This document shows positions 1-11,250 of a stretch of 64,000 bases of DNA, one piece after another (position 1 is the stretch's first letter; each line of letters starts with the position of its first letter). The DNA comes from Tubulanus polymorphus (taxonomy: Eukaryota > Nemertea > Palaeonemertea > Tubulaniformes > Tubulanidae). The position numbers and the translations under genes are program-made. The notes beneath the pieces are model-generated. The model did not search any database. It saw nothing but the letters and a program-made list of their open reading frames with translations, and was not told the DNA's origin. Location of the stretch: assembly GCF_964204645.1 (NCBI RefSeq), contig NC_134025.1, forward strand, positions 21,916,001-21,980,000. The letters are read 5' to 3'.

Positions 1-480
1 TTTTATTGTTCGCACAATATCTTCCGTAATAGAAAAACCAACACAAAACTCCCAACTAGCTGTAAGAGCAACCTCAATACATGAGTGAATGAAGCTCACT
101 GTAGCGACGTACGTAACTGGAGCTAACCGAAGCCTTGGAGTAATCATTTGAAATTCAAATTCCAAGCCGAAGCTAAATGAAGCTAACGTAATAATAGATG
201 ATGCAAATTCGGGTTTACTGAGGCACCTTCTTGAACCAAGGTGTGCATTGGATTGATTGAATAACTCATTATTTCTGTATCGTCGTAAGGATATCAAAAT
301 GAACAAGCAAAACGCCCTGTGTTCTCATCGCTGTGGCATACGTAAATATAGAAACGGATACGAAGTAATTGAATGAGATTGAATGTGACGTTTCTAGGAT
401 ATTCAGTCGACCTGATGAAAGGGTAGAAAACGTTTCGGATCTATTCCAGAATAGATAAAGTAGTTCCATCGTGGAGGTTT
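1..480. other. no gene seen
   Basis: No coding exon, RNA gene or repeat is recognised. The antisense frame at 269-469 has no family resemblance. Confidence 0.5.
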
Positions 481-1090
481 ACGTTCAAGGCCAACTTGAA
501 AATTAGTATGTCCAAAATCTATAGGGCTCTTTCCTACATGATCCAAAAACATTTCACTAAATTTCAGATTTCATCCGCCTGTCTCCCGAATTTTGCCTAT
601 TTAGCTAATTTAAGGAATAGATATGGCTGCAAGTCAGCCATCTTGAAAGGTGGAGCCAACATCAACATTTTCCTTCATGTTCCCACCACATGTCAAAGTA
701 TTCAATGATTCCATGCACTGGTTCAGCCTATATCTTGTACACACGAATGGTTGCCGAAATAGCTCCTTAAACACAAAGATGGCCGCTAGTCAGCCATTAT
801 GAAAGGTATGGAACCAAACAATCTACATTTTCCTTCATGAAATAAGAATTGCCAAAGATTCCATCCACTGATTCACCACACAAGGATGGTTGCCAAAATA
901 ATTACTAACAGAACAAAGGTGGCCGCTAGTCGGCCATCATGAAAGGTTCATGATTCGACAACAACAACAAAATTCAAAAGATTCCATACACATGGATGTT
1001 TGAAATAACTACCAATAGAACAAAGATGGCCGCTAGTCAGCCATCTTGATGAAAGGTAGAACCTCCAAATCGCCCAAAAAGATACTATTG
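481..1090. repeat. degenerate tandem repeat with self-complementary core
   Basis: Four copies, about 105-150 bases apart, of a core like GATGGCCGCTAGTCAGCCAT followed by TGAAAGGT lie near 623-655, 776-810, 916-947 and 1021-1057. Intervening text (CATTTTCCTTCATG, CCATNCACTG) also recurs. Each core can fold on itself (GATGGC...GCCATC). The reading frame at 496-708 is inside this repeat and is not taken as a gene. Confidence 0.7.
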
Positions 1091-2680
1091 AATGGTTGAG
1101 CCCTGTATCCCGTACACAATTAAGTGTAACGGACGGGCGGTGAATTATTTCGCCCCACGGAGAACGATCATGGCGTCCAATTGGATATGGATATCTTTAT
1201 ATATTGAATGATTATTAACATCATCAGCACGTCATGTGCGTCGGATTCATCAAGTTATTGGATATGTTATTGGATACGTGAAGTAGCATTTGTGCGGCGA
1301 ATTATGAGCTGAAATTACAGGCGCTAATTGCGAGATTGAACTAAATGGAGTGGTTATTTCAAACGAATCTCTATAATCTCACCCCGTATCGAGAGCGCAA
1401 GGGGAATAAACGTTGTTGATTAACAGCTGAGCTATATTTCGGAATGGACGTTCTGACGTCATGCGCGACTTATCACCTCTCGTTATCCTCGTGAAATACA
1501 TCAAAAACTTCCGACTCGATAGCTGAGTTCAGCAGTAAAGGAATTAGCTGTTCTTTCGAGGCAACTTCCAATTTTTCCAAAAAAGAAAAATTCAAACGTC
1601 GATGAAAATCCCATCGCCTGTCGTAACGAACGTAAATGGTCTGAGTAGCGGACTGATACGTTCGGTACGAGTTTTCCAATCGACCCAGTTATACAAGATC
1701 TGTTTCTTTCCATTCGGTTGTAAGTATTTGTCAGTTCTTCGAGGATGCATTCAGAACCGCTGCAGCATGAACGCGGTTTTATGAGAAGCATCGAAAGGAA
1801 ACAGGCTGAGGACTGAACCATATATAGCGCTTTGCACATGACAAAAGTTTAGGTTAGGCAAATACGGGAATCGCTATGAGGACAGTTAAAATCTGTCAAA
1901 AAAGTTAATTCAGAGAAGCACCTCAGATGATCAAACATATCGATTGAAAAAAATGTGAACAGAATACAGCGGCATTTACTTTTGAAAATAGTTTTATCTC
2001 CAGTTCAAAAAAGTGCGTGCATGGTTTAACGTTAAGCTTTGTCTTAGCTTCCACGTAACTACGAAATTTCTGTTTAAGGCTTATTTACTTTTTCAAACGA
2101 AGCCGTGAGTTATTTATTACGTGTAAACGCTGTAGCGATGTTTTCTTTACGCCGAAGAAGGCAATTAATTAGTTGCGGGCAACCGACCGTGTGCTCATAG
2201 GTGTTTGATCAAACGCACACTATCGCGTGTTGTTGCCGGTTCTTTTCGTTGGTGTAGTTTTTTTCAATCTAATTTCTAATAACGCAAAATGAACATAGGA
2301 CCTTATATTCGCAGCGGAGCCATTCAGGGCGAACGCGAACCGTATTAGGTAATAAATTATATCGAATGCGAATGAAATAACACCGGAGGTGACGGTAACA
2401 ACGGATAACCCCTCGTACATAATATTGGAGCAACGGCTTTAGTACATGGAGAATCCCGCGCTAATTTAACGAAAGATGAAGTCCGAAAAGGTTCATTTAA
2501 GCTTATAATCAATAAATCATCAGCTTAAAGGAACATTTTTCCTGATTTCATCGTTCGTTATATTAGTGGGGGATTCACTTAATATCGTCACAACACGGGT
2601 ACAGTACTTCACCAATGGTTAAACACTTCAGTATTGCAATGAAGTAAGTAAGTGATTCAACTCTTCTATGGTTTGCTTAA
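1091..2680. other. no gene recognised
   Basis: Overlapping open frames on both strands near 1473-1839 look like chance: none has a recognisable domain or splice context. No repeat is evident. Confidence 0.45.
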
Positions 2681-2726
2681 GATACTACGAAAACCACGAT
2701 CGATAAAACATATCCGTGTTGTGAAG

Positions 2727-4815
2727 GAATCCCGCAATAATCGCGAAAAACAGTCCGAACATATGGTGGCTATGGTGGCTGATTAGGGCCAAGTTAAAAA
2801 AAAAAAAATTTCGTGCAATATACCATGCAAAAAATATATTGCTTCGTTTCTGCGTCCGTTTTTGCGGGGCGCCAAAACGAAATTTACCGCGCAGAAACGC
2901 GCCAAAACGAGTGCAGAAACGAACGTTCGTTTTAGCGCCCGTTTTGGCGCGTTTCTGCGCGGTGATTTCTCGTTTTTGCGCCCCGCAAAAACGAAGTTCG
3001 TTTCTGCGTCCGTTTTTGCGGGGCGCCAAAACGAAATTTACCGCGCAGAAACGCGCCAAAACGAGCGCAGAAACGAACGTTCGTTTTAGCGCCCGTTTTG
3101 GCGCGTTTCTGCGCGGTGATTTCTCGTTTTTGCGCCCCGCAAAAACGAAGTTCGTTTCTGCGTCCGTTTTTGCGGGGCGCCAAAACGAAATTTACCGCGC
3201 AGAAACGCGCCAAAACGAGCGCAGAAACGAACGTTCGTTTAAGCGCCCGTTTTGGCGCGTTTCTGCGCGGTGATTTCTCGTTTTTGCGCCCCGCAAAAAC
3301 GAAGTTCGTTTCTGCGTCCGTTTTTGCGGGGCGCCAAAACGAAATTTACCGCGCAGAAACGAACGTTCGTTTTAGCGCGTTTTAGCGCGGTGATTTCTCG
3401 TTTTTGCGCCCCGCAAAAACGAAGTTCGTTTCTGCGTCCGTTTTTGCGCTGCGCAAAAACGAAATTTACCGCGCAGAAACGCGCTAAAACGAGCGCAGAA
3501 ACGAACTTTCGTTTTAGCGCCCGTTTTGGCGCGTTTTAGCGCGGTGATTTCTCGTTTTTGCGCCGCGCAAAAACGAACTTCGTTTCTTCGTTCATGCGCG
3601 GTAATTTTGGTCGGATGGTGGCGCCAGGGTTCATCTCGTGATACTAATTACGGCCTTAAAACGTTGTATTATTATACCAATTATTTTCTAATTAATTTAA
3701 TTTTCAGAGTTACGTTTATACGCAATAAAACTTCCTTTATCGGTGATTTTCTGATTTTTTACGAAAGCCAGTAGCACTGCCTTCACTTAAAAGTAAACAC
3801 ATTCAAATTAAATATTTGTAAAAATTGACGTTTTGATGCGGTAGCCAGTGCGTCAAGAATAGTGGTTATATTCACGGTTGAGAAGAGAGTAGGGCGTGCG
3901 CGTGTAGTTACCACGTGGTGCCGTTGTGACCTAGAATGCACGGCTCGGGACTGCACCACGTGGTAAAAATGGACGCAGAAACGAAGTTCGTTTTTGCGGG
4001 GCGCAAAAACGAGAAATCACCGCGCTAAAACGCGCCAAAACGGGCGCTAAAACGAAAGTTCGTTTCTGCGCTCGTTTTGGCGCGTTTCTGCGCGGTAAAT
4101 TTCGTTTTTGCGCCCCGCAAAAACGGACGCAGAAACGAACTTCGTTTTTGCGGGGCGCAAAAACGAGAAATCACCGCGCTAAAACGCGCCAAAACGGGCG
4201 CTAAAACGAAGGTTCGTTTCTGCGCTCGTTTTGGCGCGTTTCTGCGCGGTAAATTTCGTTTTTGCGCGGCGCAAAAACGGACGCAGAAACGAACTTCGTT
4301 TTTGCGCGGCGCAAAAACGAGAAATCACCGCGCAGAAACGCGCCAAAACGGGCGCTAAAACGAAATTTCGTTTCTGCGCTCGTTTTGGCGCGTTTTAGCG
4401 CGGTAAATTTCGTTTTTGCGCCGCGCAGAAACGGACGCAGAAACGATGCAATATACTTTTTGCATGGTATATTCCACGAATTTTTTTTTTTAAACTTGGC
4501 CCTAATCAGCCACCATACTAATCAGCCACCATACGAACATGTTACTGGAGCTAGTAGTTTATTCGACGTTTCGACTATATTCTAATAGTCATCTTTAGGA
4601 ATACTGATCCGTTTAATGTGAAACTGTATCTATGTTAATTTTTCCCTTAGTTTGTATCACTTTTGATTACCCCATTAGTTTCTTTGTTCTGATTTCATAT
4701 GTTGAAAAAAACCAGTATTCCTGAAGATGACTATTAGAATATAGTCGAAACGCTGAATTAACTACTAGCTCCAGTAACATTTTCGGACTGTTTTTCGTTA
4801 TTATTGTCGGATTCT
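2727..4815. mobile_element. large foldback element with CpG-rich inverted satellite arms
   Basis: Outer ends are inverted: GGAATCCCGCAATAAT at 2727 and ATTATTGTCGGATT near 4798-4811, each next to a shared CAGTCCGAA motif. Inside, 2761-3600 and 3965-4534 are reverse complements: ATGGTGGCTGATTAGGGCC, an A-run, a TGCAATATACCATGC-like block, then an array of a 154-bp CpG-rich unit. The left array has about five units, the right about three. The unit is built from short complementary words such as CGCAGAAACG / CGTTTCTGCG and AACGAACGTTCGTT. The unique spacer 3600-3964 carries a small inverted repeat TTACCACGTGGTGC / GCACCACGTGGTAA (3908-3921, 3953-3966). Open frames on both strands here are repeat artefacts. 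A further stem, 4550-4605 with 4711-4780, belongs to the outer element. Confidence 0.85.
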
Positions 4816-5071
4816 CTCTACATTGACTATGAAAATCGTATTAACAAATCGCCAAGCAAAATTTCATTTTGAGTGTAAGTATCGAAGCCCTTCTGTCTCA
4901 ACGTATTTAGAAGGGTGATGAATGTTGAATCCTTTGAGTAATAATCCAAAATATGGGCATTAATTTTTCTTCATTAGTTGACGATAAAAACGCTGACGCA
5001 AGTCGCATTCGGCGAACTGTTTTTCGCATTACGTGTGCAGCAGCTTTCGTTCGGTTTCGTGTGGTGATTAT

Positions 5072-5475
5072 TTTCACGCCGTTAAAATCGTTACAATAAT
5101 ATTTACAATTGATACCTATTATGCGTTCTGTGTGAGTCGATGTGATGTGCACTACGTCATCAATAATTTGGCGTGTTGGTAATTTTTAATTTTGGCGTTC
5201 ATTTTGTAATTGAATATATTTCATAACCCTTATTTCATTTTTGATAAATCTTAATAACTATTTTGGGAGGATGTGCACTGCGTCATCAATATATTGGGGC
5301 TGGACTGGTTGCCAGTCAATTTAAATCAATGATCTATATATTCAAATCCAAAATAACTTCATTGATCCTCGATATTATTTTGATTTATTATTATATCATT
5401 CATTGTCAACAACATTACGTAATATGCCTGTTATTTTTCAAGCCGTCAATAAACTTTCAAGTTAGTTTTCTCGTT
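5072..5475 (+). repeat. dispersed repeat family A, copy 1
   Basis: About 400 bp. Diagnostic blocks in order: CGTTACAATAA, GAGTCGATGTG, GTGCACTACGTCATCAAT, then a second CACTGCGTCATCAAT, GGGGCTGGACTGGTTGCC, and a 3' end GTCAATAAACTTTCAAGTTA. The two TCATCAAT blocks are an internal duplication. No terminal inverted repeat was found, so a SINE-like origin is as possible as a MITE. Confidence 0.8.
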
Positions 5476-6123
5476 TTTTTTTCGTTTCGCTACTACACAT
5501 TAAGCGGAATAACCTAAATACGTTTGCGATGCTGTTTAGTATATCAAATTTTTAGGTTTTAGAAGCAAGCACATGTATAATGTAGCCATGGTTACCTAGC
5601 TATTATCAGTTGACTATACAAGTCGTTTCTATATAGAAATGTTTGAACACTGTCGCCGCGATCATAATTTCCTATTAAGCGATTCCTTGTTATTAACAAA
5701 ATCCATAATTATATAATTCAGCTAAGCCCGTTAACACCATAAGTCGAAGAGTGGATGGTAATGTTGCCCCATTCATGACAAAATGGCGGAAAAAATCGCT
5801 CTATGATTAATGATAATGGGAAATTCAATCGTTCAATTGAACGCGGTCGCCCATAAACACTGAGTATTGGTCCTGTGACGTAAATCATTTCGAAACCGTC
5901 TATAAAGACCGTTTATTCAAGACAAAACAAATTTGCTATAAATGCCGTTCCAATTCGGATATGGTAAATGACGGTTAAATTACCTTGGTATTTGTGCATT
6001 TTGTACTGTGGCTTTAATTGTCGCATTGAAATAGCTTCAGTGCTGAAACCGTTATGCATCAATTGCGCTGTCAATTTTCTAGCAGACGAATTTGAAGATA
6101 TCTTTTCATCGATTGGTAGTCTC

Positions 6124-6362
6124 TATACGAGAGATATCCCAAAATGGTTCAGCCAAAGATGAAAAGATCTTGAATAGAAGTGTGAATATATTTGAGCAAA
6201 TTTTCGGCTAAAGACTATTGGACATCATCAGGCGCGCTGTACTCAGTACACCTGATGATGGCTAATAGTCGTAAGTCGAAACGTTACTAAAAATACTTAA
6301 ACTTCTATTCAAGGACTTTTCATTTTTTTGCTGAATTATTATGGGATTTCTCTCATATATTC
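6124..6362. mobile_element. foldback/MITE, about 240 bp
   Basis: Two imperfect complementary arms of roughly 110 bp meet around 6240 at CATCATCAGG ... CCTGATGATGG. Matching blocks include GAGAGATATCCCA / TGGGATTTCTCTC and TTGAATAGAAG / CTTCTATTCAA. The frame at 5968-6162 runs into it and is not a gene. Confidence 0.7.
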
Positions 6363-6369
6363 ATCTAAC

Positions 6370-9300
6370 GCCGATATCTCGATTTATTGGTAAAAACTAA
6401 TTCATCGATTCGTTTCAACTTGATAGATTGTTTAATTTCGTCGACTGTAAAAGGGATTTAAGAAAAGAGTGATCGACGTGACACTTGATTTCCTCACCTG
6501 CATCCGATATCTAAAGATATCTACGAAACTGCTCAAGATAAGTTTCTAATGTTCCGAATTACGCGAATTAAACCGATGTTTTATCGGCCGCTTTCAAACT
6601 AACTTAGCCATAGAACCCGCCATTGTAATCCGATTACTAAAAGCAATTGCATTAGATTCTCACATTTCATTTCATTTGCACGACCCCCATCGGTATTCTG
6701 ATAGGGACGATCCCTTAGGAGGTATCAACGGCGAGCGACGCACTGGCCATTAAAACTGTTAAGCTACTCATTGCACCTATTTTCGTCTTACGGATCGAAA
6801 CGTCCTCACGAGGATTCGAAAATGACTTCGATGGGTTTTTCGAATTTCAAGATATGGTTATATGTATATACTACGGCGCGAAGAGCTTTATTCAATTCAA
6901 TTCAAAGTTTATTGCTCAACTAAAGACTTAAGAAATTTGTGCGGATCATGTTACAATAAAATACCAGAAGATTTAAAGTAATTTAATTGAGTAAAAACTG
7001 AAAGCCAACAAACCGATTTCGTGTGTTCAAATAATTTTAAACAAAAATTGTTCTTTTCGAATGTTTGGATGATAAAAGGTAGAAAAATAAGTACCTTTCA
7101 TATCTGAATATCTTGATCAGTCGGAAATACTAAGACGAATGAAACCCGGTTATGAAGCTCATTACGAAAGCCCCGATGGTGAACATAATATGAAGCTTGT
7201 TTCAAGATTACAGATTTTGGATATCGATACCGAAATTGTGATTGTAGGAAAAATTCTATGACTGAGATTAATCGTTATACGAATGGGAGTAGAAACGTCG
7301 AATCAAAATTGAAATAACGAGATGATTAAGAGTATCAACTCCAGTTACGAAGATATCGGTTGTCGCAAATTGTACTTGTGAAAATATAACCAATCGATGT
7401 CGTACAGACAAAACAGTGTCAACAAATTTGGGACAAAATTTTTCGAGATTTAGATACAATTTTCAAGTTTTTTTAATTGAAATTGAAAAGTGTCCATTCT
7501 CAAATGATTCATTCAGGTACCCGGGCACTTCGTATTTAAGATCTGCCCCTTTTTAACAGGAAAGTACCCCTCTTCGTCGTAAAAAGTGCCTTTTTTCTTG
7601 AAATAGAACAGCCCCTAAAAAAAGCTCGGCACGGGCCCGATTTTTAGTTACTAAAAAAACTAACTTATTTCAGTTAGGCGAGACTCGAGAGTACGGTTCG
7701 ACGGCGTGTAATGATAAACGATTATTTACGTGTATTTATATACGGATACATGTACGCGAATAATTAATACCTCTAGGCGGAAATTACATTCGTAGACACG
7801 CAGACACAATGCAGAGAAACGTACGCGCGACGTGCCTTCGTTACAACACGCCTCGCCATCGTCGCGTAGCCAGTTGTTAATTATATTTTCCGATGTTGTA
7901 ATTTCGGCTGAAAAACCGCCTGGCTGAAAATCGATCCGATCCACCTTCATACAAAATATTATGGTTATGCGATCGTTATATGTTCCATTATCGTGTATAA
8001 TAGCGGACTCAGTTCCATGCAGTAACTTGGGAGTAAAAAATTGATTTTATGTACAGTTGTATTTATTGAACTATTTCTAATTATCAGTAAAATCTTACTC
8101 GCAACTGGGGAATTGGGACATGTAAAATCGTTAAAATCGGTAACTTACAACTCTTTTTTAAATTTTTTTAAATCTCAAAATAGGGATTGACCCTGTTATC
8201 AATTTGATTGGTACCCTGGTAGATTTCGTTTGATTCGTTCTGATTTGGCACCCCTTACAAACCGACCGCATCTACCGGGAGCGAAACAGGGCTTTGATTC
8301 TGAAATCGGAAATCGAAGTACGTGACTATCGACAGTCGAATTTACAGACATTTTTGTTACAAAACTTTTAGTATTTGCACCCGGTAAAAAAGAATTGAAA
8401 TGGCAGCCATCTTTCAACAAGTGCCCGAATGGGACCAGGGTGGGTACCCTTCTATAGTTGGAGCCATATAGTTTTACCTCATACAAAGCAATTATATTTA
8501 AAGTGACTAAACATGTATACAAATACATAGGATTAAAAACGATTATGAAATTAAAGAATTTATCATCAAGAATTAAACCATCATATCGGACTCTCTGTAG
8601 AGACCACCGTCATCGTCACTCCTGGTGATTGTCTCTTTTTTAATCTTTCGAACTTGTTTGTATATTGTGGGTTTCTAATCTCATGACCTATTCTCGGCAT
8701 CTGATTGTCTTTTCGACTCATAACGCGCGGTTATTCTGAAAATTGCGATCTAGGTACTAGCCTAATGGTTTAGGGTTTATAAATAAACTAAACGCAATAC
8801 GACGGGAGTGTCAAATAACACAATGATAATAATAGTATTTATTTCGTCATCAATTAAAGGAAATACAAACATTTCAAAAGGAATATAAAAAAAATGTACA
8901 GAATTAGCAGATTGATGATACTTAGAATATTGCATTTAGTCGCAGAGCTTTCGGACAAAAATAGTATCTTAATAATTCTATGAGAAAAAATTCTTATTAT
9001 GCTCCCTCGTTCAAGCTTCGTTTGGTTCAGTTTGCAGTGGTATCGATTCAATCAAGAGCAGATATAGAAATACCCGACAACCTGAACTAAGAGGTGACAA
9101 TTACTATTCTACTATTCTATTTTTAGAAGATTGAAGCAGTTCCTAGCCACCAAATCATCAAGTCCTATGATTGAATTAACCTTCCCCCTTTCATCAGGTG
9201 TATTATCCAAGTCATTTCTCTAGTAATTTACCCGAGCGAATTGTCAATGTTCATTGCAGGTAAATTCGTCTGTTAATTGCTCACACGCTCCGATATTGGC

Positions 9301-10080
9301 AGGGTCATGCAAAGAGTAACTTAGCGCTGTGAAAGAAGAAATTGTCGCTATGAGCGCGAGATCGAAAAACCCGGAACATGCACAAAATACTTAACACAAC
9401 AATTGGAATAATCATAGAAAAGCTCATTGATGTATTTCTACGTTTCGGCTGTTTCCTAACTTAACAGCCATCATCGAATCCGTATCTGCCCTCCCTGTAA
9501 AGTTATTGGCAACGAAACCCATTTTCTTTATATCGTAAACTTCAAGATAACCTAAGAATTAGATATGAAATTGTAGATTTAAACCTAGATACTTTTCATT
9601 CGGCCATCGTTGATCCTAACAAACCAATGTTTTTCATTTACAACCATGTACCTTTTGTTTGATTCATGTCGAATAAAATGAAAATGAAATCGGGTTGAAT
9701 AATGAAACACCGATGAAAATTTGAATACGCTTTTCAAAATCTTTCTCATAAACGTTGGTGTTTCCTAATGATGTCTCTACGTGCTTACTGTAGATAACAT
9801 GCGCTTATTAAAAAAATTCATTCGTGACGAAGGAAAGTGCACAGGTGTATTGAAATATCAGGGTCTAACGATATTGCAATCTATTTATAGCGTTTAATAC
9901 GATGGAAACGAGTGTCGTCGATTTTCTCGATTTTCGTGCTAAGTTGTTTCGTTCATCAATTATGACTGACCGTACTGATGAAACGGCTCCGGACATAGCG
10001 ATATAGCGCTGATTGATCGTCATCTAGTCTTAGCACGTGACAAGGTTTTCGTAGTGCGTAACAGTATGTGTGATGATGAA
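6370..10080. other. no gene seen; AT-rich flank
   Basis: No coding exon is recognised. At 6889-6920 an AATTCAATTCAAAG tract looks like the tail of a retroposed element on the minus strand. At 9445-9475 ACGTTTCGGCTGTT..AACAGCCATCATC is half of a hairpin seen complete at 18022-18220. The missing EAG N-terminal exon could lie here or further upstream, but I could not find it. Confidence 0.5.
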
Positions 10081-10103
10081 CACTACACTTGTCTGTACAA
10101 TGT

Positions 10104-10665
10104 CATCCTCCCCACAGGGATTCGAACCTGATCGAGATTGCCACGGTACGAATCCCTGCCACACTAGGCCGAGTGCGCAGCTACACGCGCAGCTTAGAAA
10201 GTGTTATTATTAGCCAATCAGATATCCCGTCTTATTTTAGCCTTGCCGCGCAAAAACTTGTGGCACCAATCAGATTGCTCGCTGTATAAATGCTGAGGCA
10301 AATTTCAAGGAATGCGCAGTTTAGATGATGTCATTATTACCCAATCAGATACCCCGTTTTATTTTAGCCCGGGTTTTCCCATTTTTAGTTCTTTCGCGAA
10401 ATTTACCTCAGCGCAATCTGATTGATGCCGCAAGTTTTCGCACGGTAAATCTTGCACATGTACCTGTGCACCCTAGTCCAGTGTGGCATGGGTTCGTGCC
10501 GTGACTGAGTTTTAGCAATGCCATCAGGACCCAGTTCCACAGTTGTGAGTTAGAGTTAACTCTGAGTTAAAGTTAGTTCATTTTCGAAGAGTTAATTCAG
10601 AGTCAAATGTTAACTCAGAACTGTGGAACTGGACCCTGGTTAGAATCCCGGCCTAGGCAGGATGG
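10104..10665. mobile_element. element with T-arm-like inverted ends (family T), long copy
   Basis: The left end CCACAGGGATTCGAACCTG at 10112-10130 is inverted relative to a right end GCCATCAGG / GAATCCCGGCC that has been split by a nested element (10525-10639). The interior carries two CCAATCAGATA(T/C)CCCGT blocks. Short direct repeats flank it: TATGTG.GATGATGAACACTAC at the left and TATGTGATGATAAACACTAC at the right. The frame at 10089-10289 is element sequence. Confidence 0.65.
10525..10639. mobile_element. small MITE nested in the family T element
   Basis: Ends are complementary: CAGGACCCAGTTCCACAG at the left, CTGTGGAACTGGACCCTGG at the right. The middle has repeated GAGTTAACTCTGAGTTAA text. 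It interrupts the host's GCCATCAGG-TTCGAATCCC motif, known intact from the copy at 14520-14614. Confidence 0.7.
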
Positions 10666-11250
10666 TAAAGTATGTGATGATAAACACTACCGGTCCGTAA
10701 AAAAAGTTCACACAACAGTATCCACGATGTGAATATATCTGTTTAATACCTCACTTTACGCGGTAATAACTCATTAACAATAACTCGCGTGTCTAAATTC
10801 ACATGCTAGCCCACGCTGCTAAATACTAATTAGCTGCGGATCCTATCGACTATTTGTTACCGAATCGAAGAGGAAAGAAATACCGCCAGACGAACGGTAT
10901 TGAGGGACGTATACGCCGAACGCGAGATGATAGATAAAAAGGACCATGTTTTATAGACGTAAAGGGCGACGAGTCGACCCTTTTTACGATACAGGCTAGT
11001 TACTAGAAAAAATGTCGATGCATTCGTAGATAAGATAGAATATATACATATACACATCAAGTTAATGTGTCTACATATTATCGTTTTGTTGTATTACTCT
11101 TGATAATCACTATGAAAAAGAACTACTATCGTTGATTGGTACTCCTATGTATATCTATTATTCGTTTTTTTGAATGTTATTTGTTGATAATGTGGCGAGA
11201 AACCAAATCCAGCCGTTTGTAATAGTCTGATTTATTCGTGTTTATTGCAG

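Noticed and set aside
2839-4358. Arg/Ala/Phe-rich open frames on both strands
   Set aside because: They repeat with the 154-bp satellite unit and appear in several frames at once, so they follow from the repeat and not from coding.
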